64,000 bases of DNA from Oligoflexus tunisiensis (GCF_001748245.1 NZ_BDFO01000001.1:5981346-6045345), one strand, 5' to 3'. Shown: positions 36,721 through 45,483, numbered from the stretch's first letter. Notes: a model not told the origin generated them from the sequence alone. Program-made: numbers and translations.

Positions 36721-37443
36721 TCAGCGCGAACAGTCCTGGGTATCCTTCCCAATGACCGTCACACCTTTTTTCTCAGCTTGTTCAACCCAATCGCTCTCGC
36801 AGATCCGGTTGAAGCCGATATTCAGGACCCGCAGTTTCTCCAGACTTTCGAGACCATTCAGGGATTCCAGAGCGTTGTTCGAAAGGTTCAGGTACTCCAG
36901 CGTTTTCACCTTGCTCAAAGCCTTGACATCCGTGATCCGATTCGATCCAATCGAGAGATCGCTCAGGGCACCGAGTCCGCTCAAAGGAACAAGATCCTCA
37001 ATATCATTTCCCTGAAGGCGGAGCACCCGCAGAGAGTTCAGATCCTTCAAAGCCCCTATCTGTGTGATCGCATTGCCACCCACATCCAGGGTTTCGAGCT
37101 TGTTCAAACCTTCCAGCCCTTCTAGGCTTTTGATTTGATTGTTGCTGGCCACCAGCTCCGTGGCATAGGGCAGGTAGGCAAAGGCTTTGAGCGAGATCAG
37201 GTTCTTGCCACGCAGGGAAAAACGTGTGCGTTCGGCCAAAGCTGTTTCCAGATATTCGCAGTATTCCGCTTCCACTGGAGTTCGCACCGACACCAGACGA
37301 GCCAAAGCTTCGACCGTGGCGCGTTCCTCATCCTGTGTCACCGCCTTCTGGCAGTAGGTCGTAAAGGTTTTTTCACCCTCTGCGGCCTGTGCCACCGAAC
37401 AGAGACTGAGACTGGCCAGGACAGGGACAAGCATTCGTTTCAT
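36721..37443 (-). CDS. Secreted leucine-rich-repeat protein (LRR 2)
   Basis: A 240-residue protein with a Sec signal peptide (cleaving near AQA). A Cys-containing cap leads into about six 22-residue LRRs of the SDS22/internalin type (LETLDVGGNAITQIGALKDL and similar). It ends with a Cys-containing cap (GVTVIGKDTQDC). It is paralogous to the LRR protein at 38810-39520, with matching N-terminal Cys positions and the same end pattern VIGxDxQxC. It is the last gene of a five-gene run of alternating helical and LRR proteins. LRRs of this type bind proteins; the partner is unknown, with the helical neighbours as first candidates. Confidence 0.8.
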   Translation of the reverse strand: MKRMLVPVLASLSLCSVAQAAEGEKTFTTYCQKAVTQDEERATVEALARLVSVRTPVEAEYCEYLETALAERTRFSLRGKNLISLKAFAYLPYATELVASNNQIKSLEGLEGLNKLETLDVGGNAITQIGALKDLNSLRVLRLQGNDIEDLVPLSGLGALSDLSIGSNRITDVKALSKVKTLEYLNLSNNALESLNGLESLEKLRVLNIGFNRICESDWVEQAEKKGVTVIGKDTQDCSR

Positions 37444-37509
37444 AAGCTACCCTCCACAATGGAAAAGCCGATCAGCCGTTCCACACGACTGATCGGATCA
37501 CTTGACAAA

Positions 37510-37959
37510 TTAGCAGCGGGCGTCCGCACGAGCGGTGTCGATATCAAATTTCACATCTTCGAATTCGATCGAGTAGGGTTTGAAGATGTTGGCATCAACC
37601 GACTTGATCTTGGCGGTGCCGAGTTTCAGAGCGGCGCGAGCGGTGGCCAGACAGCCGGAGCGGAAAGCGCGACGGCCGTTGAAGTCGCTTTCGTTCACGT
37701 CGAGCAGATCAGCGGCTTCGCTGAAGTCCTGCTCGCTCTGGAGGAGGCGCTCTTCGATTTCAGGGATCAGAACGTCAAGGATGAAAATGTCGTTGCGGTT
37801 TTCTTTCACGTGAGGTGCGCACTTGGCTTTGATGCCGCCGATGGTGGCCTGAGCGGTTTGAGCCGCCTGGTTCATCAGACGGGCAGCCTGGGAGTTTTGC
37901 GCCAGAGCAGGAGCGGAGAGTGCGATCAGACCGAGAGCGAGAGTTGCGTTCTTGAACAT
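37510..37959 (-). CDS. Small secreted helical protein with paired cysteines (helical paralogue 3)
   Basis: A 149-residue protein with a clear Sec signal peptide (APALAQ). The mature part is predicted all-helical with three or four Cys. It shares a diagnostic pattern with the products at 38037-38813 and 39544-40032: LIPEIEERL, then FSEAADLL, then SGCLATARAAL, then a closing DIDTARADARC. I know no family with this pattern. It lies 66 bases upstream of LRR 2 in the same direction. Confidence 0.7.
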   Translation of the reverse strand: MFKNATLALGLIALSAPALAQNSQAARLMNQAAQTAQATIGGIKAKCAPHVKENRNDIFILDVLIPEIEERLLQSEQDFSEAADLLDVNESDFNGRRAFRSGCLATARAALKLGTAKIKSVDANIFKPYSIEFEDVKFDIDTARADARC

Positions 37960-38036
37960 TGTGTGTACCTTCTTTCAAAAGTGAACTTTAAAAAAACCAT
38001 CCCTCAGGATGTTGGAGACTACGATTGACCTTCTGC

Positions 38037-38813
38037 TTAGAGCTGGCCCTTCCACGAGCCTTTTTGATGCTGACCGATACGCGCGCCATCACCCCAGCTG
38101 CCAAAGAAGGAACGACCATCCGCACTCAGGGTGAAGGAGAACCAGCCGCTGCCACCGTTATTGAAGCGCCAGTAACCTTCCGCGATGGAGCCCTGGCCCC
38201 GATAGGTGATCGAATAAAGCGAACCGCGATCGCCTCCGTGCGTTTGATAGGAACCTGAATCTCCATGGATCTCGGTTGTTCCTTTCACCCAGGAACCGTT
38301 GGGGCTGGTGTATTCGGAACGGAATTTCTTGCCTTTCCAAGGATTATGATGGCCATTCTGTTTGCGACAGCCAGCGTCCTCGGTCGCGTCGTGGATATCC
38401 ACTTCGATGGTGTCGAGCAGTTCCGCATAGGGCTTCAGACTTCCATCGCGACGAATCAGGCGTTTTCCCTTCCTGACCAGTTGCAGCGCGTCCTTCAACT
38501 TGCTGCAGCCTTGACGCAGACAGTCCTCACCAAAAGCTCCCGGCAGATTCTCGGCAGCCTTGCCGAACAGATCCCCGGCATCCACCAGCAGCTGCTCGAT
38601 GCCCGGCAGAATTTGATCGAGGAGTTTATTTTCTGCAGGCTGCATGAGACTTGCGGGCATATTGCCCTTGGTCTCCTGAATCTTGTCCTGAATGCTGGCG
38701 ACCTTTTCCTTCAGTTTAAGTGCCATATCCGGCGTCACATTTTGGGCTGCCGCAGCTGACGAAAGCGCGACAAGGCTCATCAGAACGAAAAGAGTACGAA
38801 AGAGGCGTTTCAT
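38037..38813 (-). CDS. Secreted helical protein fused to a beta-rich domain (helical paralogue 2)
   Basis: A 258-residue protein with a signal peptide (SSAAAAQ). Residues about 25-155 are the same helical domain as its two neighbours (ILPGIEQLL, FGKAAENLP, QGCSKLKDAL, DIHDATEDAGC). Residues about 160-258 form an added Gly/Trp/Ser-rich region with alternating strands (GYWRFNNGGSGWFSF, DGRSFFGSWGDG), lipocalin- or barrel-like in pattern. Its ATG overlaps the end of LRR 1 by four bases, indicating coupled translation. Unknown function; the fused domain may bind a ligand or surface. Confidence 0.7.
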   Translation of the reverse strand: MKRLFRTLFVLMSLVALSSAAAAQNVTPDMALKLKEKVASIQDKIQETKGNMPASLMQPAENKLLDQILPGIEQLLVDAGDLFGKAAENLPGAFGEDCLRQGCSKLKDALQLVRKGKRLIRRDGSLKPYAELLDTIEVDIHDATEDAGCRKQNGHHNPWKGKKFRSEYTSPNGSWVKGTTEIHGDSGSYQTHGGDRGSLYSITYRGQGSIAEGYWRFNNGGSGWFSFTLSADGRSFFGSWGDGARIGQHQKGSWKGQL

Positions 38814-39520
38814 GATGGACGATCCTTACAGTTTTGGTTATCACGACCGATAATTTTGATGCCCTTGTTCACAAAGCCATCCAGGGCCTTGGGTGAACAG
38901 ACCAGGTTGAACGAGAGGTTCAGGACCTGCAGATTTTTCAGCGGTTTGAGTGCATCCGCAGACTTGATTTCGTTGCTGGCGATGGACAGATAGTTCAGTT
39001 TTTGCAGGGACGCCATGCCCTCGATATCCCGCAGTTTGTTGTAAGCCAGCGAAAGTTTTTCGAGCTGCGTCATGGTCAGGAGCGGTTTGATATCCCTGAT
39101 CTCATTTTTGGCAAGACGCAATTGATTCAACTTTTTCAGTGCCGGGATTGCACTGATGTCCGCGATGGCATTGTTACCAAGATCGAGGATCTCGAGATTT
39201 TTCATCTCTTCGATACCGGCGATCGTTTTGATTTGGTTGCCACTGGCCAGGAGCTGGGTCACCCCTTCCAGGGCGTAGACCGGTGTCAGATCCTGCACCG
39301 ATTCATTGCGAAGGTCGATGATCTGAGCCTTTTTCAAAGCGCTTTCCAGTTGGCGGCAACGCTCCAGGTCATTCTTCCATTCGAGGTCCACCGCAGCCGC
39401 CAGCGCCCTGTATGTGTTCCAGCTTGCCGCCGCGGGTTCAGTTTTTTGACAGCTTGCAACCCAGGCCGATGGCCCTTGCGCAGCTGCGGCCAGAAAGACG
39501 AGTGACGTAACAAGACTCAT
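38810..39520 (-). CDS. Secreted leucine-rich-repeat protein (LRR 1)
   Basis: A 236-residue protein with a short hydrophobic signal (MSLVTSLVFLAAAAQG). A Cys-containing N-cap precedes about seven 22-residue LRRs (LEILDLGNNAIADISAIPAL and similar), and the C-cap ends in IIGRDNQNC. It is paralogous to LRR 2 across its length. It lies 23 bases after helical paralogue 1 and overlaps helical paralogue 2 by four bases, so the three are almost certainly one transcript. LRR and helical products are therefore likely made together and may bind each other. Confidence 0.8.
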   Translation of the reverse strand: MSLVTSLVFLAAAAQGPSAWVASCQKTEPAAASWNTYRALAAAVDLEWKNDLERCRQLESALKKAQIIDLRNESVQDLTPVYALEGVTQLLASGNQIKTIAGIEEMKNLEILDLGNNAIADISAIPALKKLNQLRLAKNEIRDIKPLLTMTQLEKLSLAYNKLRDIEGMASLQKLNYLSIASNEIKSADALKPLKNLQVLNLSFNLVCSPKALDGFVNKGIKIIGRDNQNCKDRPS

Positions 39521-39543
39521 GGTGAACCTCTCGTTTCAGTTGC

Positions 39544-40032
39544 TTAGCGACACTTGCTATCAGCCAAAGCCTGTTGGATGTCAGACTGAATGAAGTCGAA
39601 GTCTGCGGTTTTGAAATTCTTGCTGCGTTTTACTTTTGAGAGGACAACATCGACCTGACGCTGGGCCCGCAGGGTGTCCGCGCAGCCCTGGTAGAAAATG
39701 GTGGTGCCTTCATTCGATGGCAGGAGCTGAGCGGCGTCGCCAAACTTCAGACTGGCGTTCACAAGGTAGTCTTCAATGCGGGGCAGTTGCTTTTCGAGGA
39801 TCTCTTTGTCGTAAGCATTGGCGTGGTCACCCAGCTCAACCACCACGGATTCACCACGAGCGTGGTAGCCTGGACGGCCTTCGAAGCGGCCCTTCAAAGC
39901 AGCCAGGGCATCCTGGGCAACCGTGACCGCATCCTGCAGCTGGCTCGCATCGGTACTGTCTGGACCTGCCGCAAAGGCGCTGCCGGAAACCAGAACGGCC
40001 GTGAAGGACAAAGCTAGAACTCGTTTGAACAT
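39544..40032 (-). CDS. Small secreted helical protein with paired cysteines (helical paralogue 1)
   Basis: 162 residues from the ATG preceded by GGAG. A Sec signal peptide (SAFAAG) is followed by a helical domain with the shared family pattern: QLPRIEDYL, FGDAAQLLP, QGCADTLRAQ and the C-terminal DIQQALADSKC. Two Cys are kept in all three paralogues and could form a disulfide. It is the first gene of the cassette. I do not recognise the family. Confidence 0.7.
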   Translation of the reverse strand: MFKRVLALSFTAVLVSGSAFAAGPDSTDASQLQDAVTVAQDALAALKGRFEGRPGYHARGESVVVELGDHANAYDKEILEKQLPRIEDYLVNASLKFGDAAQLLPSNEGTTIFYQGCADTLRAQRQVDVVLSKVKRSKNFKTADFDFIQSDIQQALADSKCR

Positions 40033-40360
40033 AAGGGACTCCATTTCTCTTTTCTCAATTTATTTTTAACGATTCACCGAATGCTTGGGGTAGACGACGG
40101 AAGGCGGGATTTTATTGCAAGGTTGGCTAAAAAAAGTTCAATAATCTTAAACGAATAAGCTTTATCGGCGTTAGTCGTTAAGTGTAAATAAATTGGACAC
40201 AACGAATTAAAGGCTAGGTAATAATATGAATCCGCTGGGGTCAATCCCTTGGAATTACTGGGGAAGGGTGAACACTTAAATAGAGACTCAAGGTTTGGAG
40301 GGCTCGAGCCGATAAGGGCAAAACCTCTTTCACGCTACTTCACGTATTGTAGGCAGGACT
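40033..40360. other. Divergent intergenic region
   Basis: About 330 bases between the helical/LRR cassette and the divergent lipoprotein gene. It is AT-richer than the surroundings, with several A/T runs (for example CTAAAAAAAG near 40128), and presumably holds both promoters. I see no clear consensus promoter, gene or RNA structure. Confidence 0.4.
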
Positions 40361-40903
40361 ATGAAAACGCAATTGCTTGGGACCGGATTGACTTTTCTTT
40401 TCTTGATTTCCTGTGCCGAGGCTCCTGTATATGAGCCAAAACCGACGACGGTGACCAACACATCGCCTGATCAGGCCAGTCAGCAGGGGAAAAACCAGAC
40501 GGATACGACCAATAACTCGGCGGATGCCACCCCGGATACATCCACGAACAACCCGAGTGAGACGACACCGACACCAACCCCGGCGCCGACCCCCACTCCA
40601 ACTCCGTCACCCAGTGCCTCGCCGGCACCAACCGCTCCGGTGGGAGTGGCCGCGACGGGTAAAACTCTTCTCATGCAAACCTGCGTGAATGCTACCTGCC
40701 ACTCAGCAGCGGCCAACACGATGGATGCCAAGACTGCAGCAGCCCTGCAGGCTGCCGGCAATAACGGTATCGCTGCCCATACAGCGAACCGGGCGACGCA
40801 CTTTACTCCGCCAGCTGCGGGCGCCCCAGCGAATAATTTCACTCATATCCTGGCCTATCTGATGTCGATCCAAGGGCCAGTTATGGGTCCGAACCTGCCT
40901 TAA
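40361..40903 (+). CDS. Cytochrome c-like lipoprotein with Thr/Pro linker and CX4CH motif
   Basis: A 180-residue protein with a lipobox (LFLISC) and a long disordered linker rich in Thr, Asn and Pro (a TPTPTP run at about residues 68-82). A C-terminal domain of about 80 residues follows. That domain has TCVNATCHS, a haem-type motif with four rather than two residues between the cysteines, and a distant Met-containing end (YLMSIQGPVMG). The overall look is a surface-tethered monoheme cytochrome. The CX4CH spacing is unusual and leaves haem attachment uncertain. Confidence 0.7.
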   Translation: MKTQLLGTGLTFLFLISCAEAPVYEPKPTTVTNTSPDQASQQGKNQTDTTNNSADATPDTSTNNPSETTPTPTPAPTPTPTPSPSASPAPTAPVGVAATGKTLLMQTCVNATCHSAAANTMDAKTAAALQAAGNNGIAAHTANRATHFTPPAAGAPANNFTHILAYLMSIQGPVMGPNLP

Positions 40904-40939
40904 GGCAAAGTCCTATGATGCGGGCACAAAGCCGGTTCC

Positions 40940-41356
40940 CTAGTCGACCGGCATGTAGTACCGCATCAAGGCTTTCTTATCTTCTGGAATCGCCACACTC
41001 TGGTTCGCATGAAAATCGAACCAGACCAGCACCGCTTTGGCGACCGCCACGGTGTGTTGCGGCGTTTTAATTTCATAGCGCTGATGAAAGCTCTTTTCGC
41101 CAATATGCGAGATAAAGGCCTCGACATGCAGCCGGTCCTGAAGGTGGCCCTGCTTGAGATAGTCCATTTCCGTTCGGGCCAGGATAATCGGAAACCGTTC
41201 GGATGAGGTGAAGAGCCCGCAGTGCAGGACCTCCGCAAGCCACTGCGTCCGGCACAATTCGATATAGGAATGATAAACCGCATTATTGATGTGTCCGAGC
41301 GCATCGGTATCCGCAAAACGGACCTGCAGGTCGCAGCGGTAGCGTTTATAGTCCAT
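40940..41356 (-). CDS. Hotdog-fold acyl-CoA thioesterase (YbgC/4HBT-like)
   Basis: A 138-residue protein with the 4-hydroxybenzoyl-CoA thioesterase signature VRFADTDALGHINNAVY, including the catalytic Asp, and the central hotdog strands. The start at 41356 has GGAAGG five bases upstream; two earlier start codons in frame sit too close to it. It hydrolyses acyl-CoA or acyl-ACP in the cytoplasm; the substrate is not predictable. It stands alone between oppositely oriented genes. Confidence 0.85.
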   Translation of the reverse strand: MDYKRYRCDLQVRFADTDALGHINNAVYHSYIELCRTQWLAEVLHCGLFTSSERFPIILARTEMDYLKQGHLQDRLHVEAFISHIGEKSFHQRYEIKTPQHTVAVAKAVLVWFDFHANQSVAIPEDKKALMRYYMPVD

Positions 41357-41472
41357 CATCACCTTCCAAACGTTTGAAATTATTAAAGATTGTTAATAAG
41401 CCATTTAAGCATATTTAACTTGATAACCTCTATCGATTGGTCTACATTCGCGTCTCCTTGGAGGAGAGCCTC

Positions 41473-43593
41473 ATGCGCGTGCGACCCATCGTCTTTAGCC
41501 TCAGCCTCTTGATATTCAGCCAGATTTTTGAGTCCAGCTGCACCCTTTCCAATCGGGTCGAGGATATCAAAGTCGTCTGCGGCCTCAAAGTTGTGAATCC
41601 AGAGATCAACTATATTCGCCTCCTGACCCCAGGGCGGGCCCCACTTTCCGCTCTGGAGCTGGCCAGCACGTCGGCTGATTTCATCCATGACAGCGGACGA
41701 ACCGAAGCTTTGGTCCCCACCCATACCGGTTGCCTCGCCTTGCCCAAAGCGGCTGGCCAGCTTTCGGTACGGGTCAGTTCCGATCATGAGTGGGTGGCGT
41801 TTGAAAGTCATCTGCCGGCGGATCGTGATACACCTGTTCGCGATCTTCCGCTCGCCGAACGTGGGCTCCTGAATCTCGAGTGGCCGTGCCCGGACCAGGG
41901 TTTCCTGGCCAGTGAAAGCCTCGCCCCCCTCCTGACGGTCAAGGACAGCTCGGACAATCTGCAAAACCTCCAACTCCACATGACTGTCAGCGATAAAAAC
42001 GGCACAAACCTGGGCACCCTGTTCCGTAAGGAATTTGGTGATAAGGATCTCCAGCTGCCGACTCGGCTTCAATTGAGTGCCCTAAGCGAGGGTGAATTTA
42101 CCGTCAGCATCAGCCTCAGGGACAGTTTCTTCGGTGATAACCCCAAGGCCTTGCTGGTCGCTTCCCAATGCCCGCTCCAGGTGAAACGCAGCTGCACGAA
42201 AGAGAGCGAGACCTTTGATCCGGAAACGGTCCGCTGTATTCCCAAACTCTGTGATCAAAAATATCGCGTCGGTGAATTCTGGTTGGAATCACTTTCCAAC
42301 CAGAGGGGTAGCGGTCTCTTCACCTGCCAGCTCCAGTCCGGACAGGCGGTGAAGGTGGCGACAGATGCCACCTGTGACGCTGGCTATTTCGAATCGCGCG
42401 CGTCCTGCATGGGCGCCACCCAGGTGGCGGCCGGCCTGAATCATAGCTGTGCCGTCCTGGAAAACGGTGATGTCAGCTGCTGGGGTTATAACGTTTTTGA
42501 TACACTCGGTCCCAGCCATACCGTCGGCAGCTCAGGCCAGGCCTTGGGTCCTCAGCCTCCGCTGCCGTTGTCGGAACCTGCACATCAGGTGGCGGTCAGC
42601 AGTGTTTCATCCTGTGCGCTTCTCGCATCGGGTCGTGTGCAGTGCTGGGGATTTCTGCCTCAGGGTGTCGATGCCCAGGGCTTTGTTCAGTATGAAGTTC
42701 ATGGCCAACCTCAATTTGTCCGCCTTGCCGATGGGAGCGAACTCCAGGATGTGGCGAGGCTGGTGGTCGGTGGTGGCCCGGATCATGATACCTACTGTGT
42801 CGTGACCAGGTCGAATGAGGCGCTGTGCTGGGGCAAGGATCTATTGAGCCGGCATCAGACTTTGCAGTTTGGTTCGTGGCTTTATCCACGTCCCATCTTT
42901 GCAGACAAGAAAATAAATCAGGTGGCAGTTTCTGACCGCGAGATCTGTGGCTTGGATTCGGATGGGGCTGTGTTCTGTCAGGGATCGGCCTTGGGCACGG
43001 ACCTGACCGCGATTGATGCCGAGTTGGTGGCGCCCGTGATTCCTGTGACCCTGCCCGCTCCCGCGCGCTGGATCAGTTCGCAGTCCATTGGCAAATGTGC
43101 GCAGCTGGTGGATGAGAGACTTTTCTGTTGGGGTCTTAAGACGGATCGCATGCAGAATTTGGAGTTTAATTTCGCGCATGGGGTCCCCGATATCCCGCGC
43201 GTGATGACCGATCCAGAAGAAGATAAACGATTCCTTCAGCTGGCGCAGGAGGTGGGCTTGAATGGTGAGATATCCTGCGTGCTGAAAAGCGATGGTCAGC
43301 CTGTTTGCCATTTGGGCTCCAACGCCCGCGGCAGTGAAACAGTCAATGGTGTATTTATCAGTACGCGTCCGACGCAACTTGACATCAAGGATATTTTGAA
43401 AAGCGATGACAGTATCCTGCGCGACATAAAAACTTTGGCTGTTGGCTTCTGGCATGCCTGTGGGGTGCACCAATCGGGTCAGGTTTATTGCTGGGGTAAT
43501 AATCAATATGGTCGCCTCGGGAATGGGACGGTCGCTTCATCCGGCGGTCGGATTCCCAGGACCATTCATGCAACACTCATCCAGGCGCCTTGA
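41473..43593 (+). CDS. Secreted cysteine-rich RCC1-like propeller protein 1
   Basis: About 706 residues from the ATG preceded by GGAGGAG. A hydrophobic signal ends at FESSC; the -3 residue is not a good lipobox match. An N-terminal region of about 300 residues with several Cys includes QCPLQVKRSC and a CIPKLCD segment. Then come about seven RCC1-like repeats with the core xxCAVLxxGxVxCWGxN (SCAVLENGDVSCWGYN, SCALLASGRVQCWGF, ACGVHQSGQVYCWGNN), enough for a seven-bladed propeller. Each blade carries a Cys pair, suiting an oxidising extracytoplasmic place. A paralogue starts 11 bases downstream. Confidence 0.8.
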   Translation: MRVRPIVFSLSLLIFSQIFESSCTLSNRVEDIKVVCGLKVVNPEINYIRLLTPGRAPLSALELASTSADFIHDSGRTEALVPTHTGCLALPKAAGQLSVRVSSDHEWVAFESHLPADRDTPVRDLPLAERGLLNLEWPCPDQGFLASESLAPLLTVKDSSDNLQNLQLHMTVSDKNGTNLGTLFRKEFGDKDLQLPTRLQLSALSEGEFTVSISLRDSFFGDNPKALLVASQCPLQVKRSCTKESETFDPETVRCIPKLCDQKYRVGEFWLESLSNQRGSGLFTCQLQSGQAVKVATDATCDAGYFESRASCMGATQVAAGLNHSCAVLENGDVSCWGYNVFDTLGPSHTVGSSGQALGPQPPLPLSEPAHQVAVSSVSSCALLASGRVQCWGFLPQGVDAQGFVQYEVHGQPQFVRLADGSELQDVARLVVGGGPDHDTYCVVTRSNEALCWGKDLLSRHQTLQFGSWLYPRPIFADKKINQVAVSDREICGLDSDGAVFCQGSALGTDLTAIDAELVAPVIPVTLPAPARWISSQSIGKCAQLVDERLFCWGLKTDRMQNLEFNFAHGVPDIPRVMTDPEEDKRFLQLAQEVGLNGEISCVLKSDGQPVCHLGSNARGSETVNGVFISTRPTQLDIKDILKSDDSILRDIKTLAVGFWHACGVHQSGQVYCWGNNQYGRLGNGTVASSGGRIPRTIHATLIQAP

Positions 43594-43604
43594 GGGAGTT
43601 CATC

Positions 43605-45431
43605 ATGCTTAAGTTATCCAGCTCAATCGTCAGCATGCTCGTCCTCCTCGGCTGTCATTCCCTCAACAACCGGCATGATACCCTTGCCGTGCAGTGCGAT
43701 CTCAATGCACAGACGCGGAATAGAATTCTTTTGAAGTTCACCAATCCGGGTGGGGTGGAACTCACGCCCGAGCAGGTGGCTCAGTTGAAGGTGCAATATC
43801 AGGGAGCGGATCAGAAAGAAGAGTCCGTGGCACCTACGCCCCGCGCTTGCGTTGCTCTTCCCATCGGTGAAGGCCTTGTCAAGGCACGGATCTCGGGGCA
43901 ATCGACTCTGACAGCGGAAATCAAACTGGATGCCAAGGCTGCGACGGATACCATCCATACCTTGGCATTGGAAAGTCCTGGTGTCCTGGAACTGGGGCTG
44001 AAGTGTCCAGCCAAGGGTTTGCTTGCCGCTTCCACGCTGGGTGATGTGGTTGAAGTGAGAAAGTCACTTGGAAAGCTGTCCGGCTATCAGGTTACGATCG
44101 GTGTTTATTCCAGTGCAGGGGAACAGGTCCAGGATCTTTTCCTGAAAACCATAGAAGAATCAAGTCTGCAGCTCCCCCAAAAGTTTGATATCCAACAGCT
44201 TTCAGAAGGCTCTTATAATCTCCGGTTGAGTGTCCTTGACTTCTATCACGAAGGAACGAATGCTGCTGCGGAAAGTCAATGTCCTCTGACCGTCCGCCGC
44301 AGTTGTGCGAAGGATGAGGATTTCGATCCGGCGACCGTGACCTGTGTGCCGAGGCTTTGTGATAATGCTTATCGTGTGGGTGCGAAGTGGACAGAGAGTC
44401 TGGCTCAGAAGCGGGGTGAGGGGCGCTATGAATGCAGGCTCGTGAATGACAAGGCGGAGAAGACTCTTTTGAGCCATGTCTGCCAGGCTGGATACTTTAA
44501 GGGTTTCGATTCCTGCCATGCCGCCAAGGAAATCGCTGGAAATTGTGCTCTGCTGGAGACAGAGGATGTCGTGTGCTGGGGTACATTGTTGGGCAAAGAT
44601 AATTACCCTTCAAGAAAAGAAGTGAACTATCAGACCACTCTAAAGTTTCCTGAGAAAGTCAAAAAATTTGGTCACCAGTGTGTCGAACTTGAATCAGGAA
44701 AAGTTCATTGCTGGCAGCTCGTGTATGGTGACAACGCCCACTACGATTTCATGGCAGGTCCTGGCACACCAAAAAATTGGGAAGAAGCTATAGCCTATGC
44801 ATTTGTTGATCGACGTCTTGTTTGTTCTGAACCTGCCACGACAGAATTGAACTGCAGCTATCGGTTGGTCGAATCCAACGGGCAGAAAGAGATTCTTCCT
44901 ACACCGGTACTCGAACACATGGCGAATTGTCTTGTAGATGATAAGGGTCAAGTATGGTGCTACCGCAATGCTCTTCCAACATCTCAACCACCAACATCCA
45001 CGGTAGGCGCTGGTCCCTTCTGGAGAATCGACGGTTTGTCTGGCCCTGCCCGACAAACACGCTCCAATGGTATGACATATTGCGCTCTGCTTGTTGATGG
45101 CAGAGTCATGTGCTGGGGTGATAACGCCGTTGGCAGCGCAGGTATTAATCGCTCAGACATCATGGTCAGTAAACCCAGCTATGTTATCGAATCGAACGGT
45201 CAAGCATTGCGGGGTATAAAACAGTTGGCTTCAACCTTGGATGGAAGCAGTTGGCGAACTACCTATGCTTTGACTCAGGATGGTCGGGTATTGGCCTGGG
45301 GCAGCAACCTGGACGGAATGCTTGCCCACGGCACACCAGGCGAAGACGATGAAGGAAATCCTCTCTTTAACCGCTTTGCTGCTCCCATTCTTGTCGAACT
45401 GACAGAACCCCTGACGCCCCCCGGGTCATAA
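43605..45431 (+). CDS. Secreted cysteine-rich RCC1-like propeller lipoprotein 2
   Basis: About 608 residues with a good lipobox (MLVLLGC). It aligns with the previous protein throughout: QCPLTVRRSC, CVPRLCDNAYRVG, then about six RCC1-like repeats (NCALLETEDVVCWG, YCALLVDGRVMCWGDN). The last blade has Ala where the others have Cys (RVLAWGSN). The second half is visibly AT-richer than the first and the repeats are less regular, so it is the more diverged duplicate. Probably cotranscribed with its paralogue. Function unknown; surface recognition is a guess. Confidence 0.78.
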   Translation: MLKLSSSIVSMLVLLGCHSLNNRHDTLAVQCDLNAQTRNRILLKFTNPGGVELTPEQVAQLKVQYQGADQKEESVAPTPRACVALPIGEGLVKARISGQSTLTAEIKLDAKAATDTIHTLALESPGVLELGLKCPAKGLLAASTLGDVVEVRKSLGKLSGYQVTIGVYSSAGEQVQDLFLKTIEESSLQLPQKFDIQQLSEGSYNLRLSVLDFYHEGTNAAAESQCPLTVRRSCAKDEDFDPATVTCVPRLCDNAYRVGAKWTESLAQKRGEGRYECRLVNDKAEKTLLSHVCQAGYFKGFDSCHAAKEIAGNCALLETEDVVCWGTLLGKDNYPSRKEVNYQTTLKFPEKVKKFGHQCVELESGKVHCWQLVYGDNAHYDFMAGPGTPKNWEEAIAYAFVDRRLVCSEPATTELNCSYRLVESNGQKEILPTPVLEHMANCLVDDKGQVWCYRNALPTSQPPTSTVGAGPFWRIDGLSGPARQTRSNGMTYCALLVDGRVMCWGDNAVGSAGINRSDIMVSKPSYVIESNGQALRGIKQLASTLDGSSWRTTYALTQDGRVLAWGSNLDGMLAHGTPGEDDEGNPLFNRFAAPILVELTEPLTPPGS

Positions 45432-45456
45432 AAAAACCCCTCCCAAAGGGAGGGGT
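45430..45456 (-). terminator. Terminator between convergent genes
   Basis: A 9-bp stem (ACCCCTCCC/GGGAGGGGT) with the loop AAA on the plus strand. On the minus strand it is followed by seven T, so it mainly serves the cytochrome lipoprotein gene that ends at 45484. It also lies right after the plus-strand RCC1-like gene and may act in both directions. Confidence 0.85.
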
Positions 45457-45483
45457 CGTGGGTTTAATCGAGATTTTTAAGCC

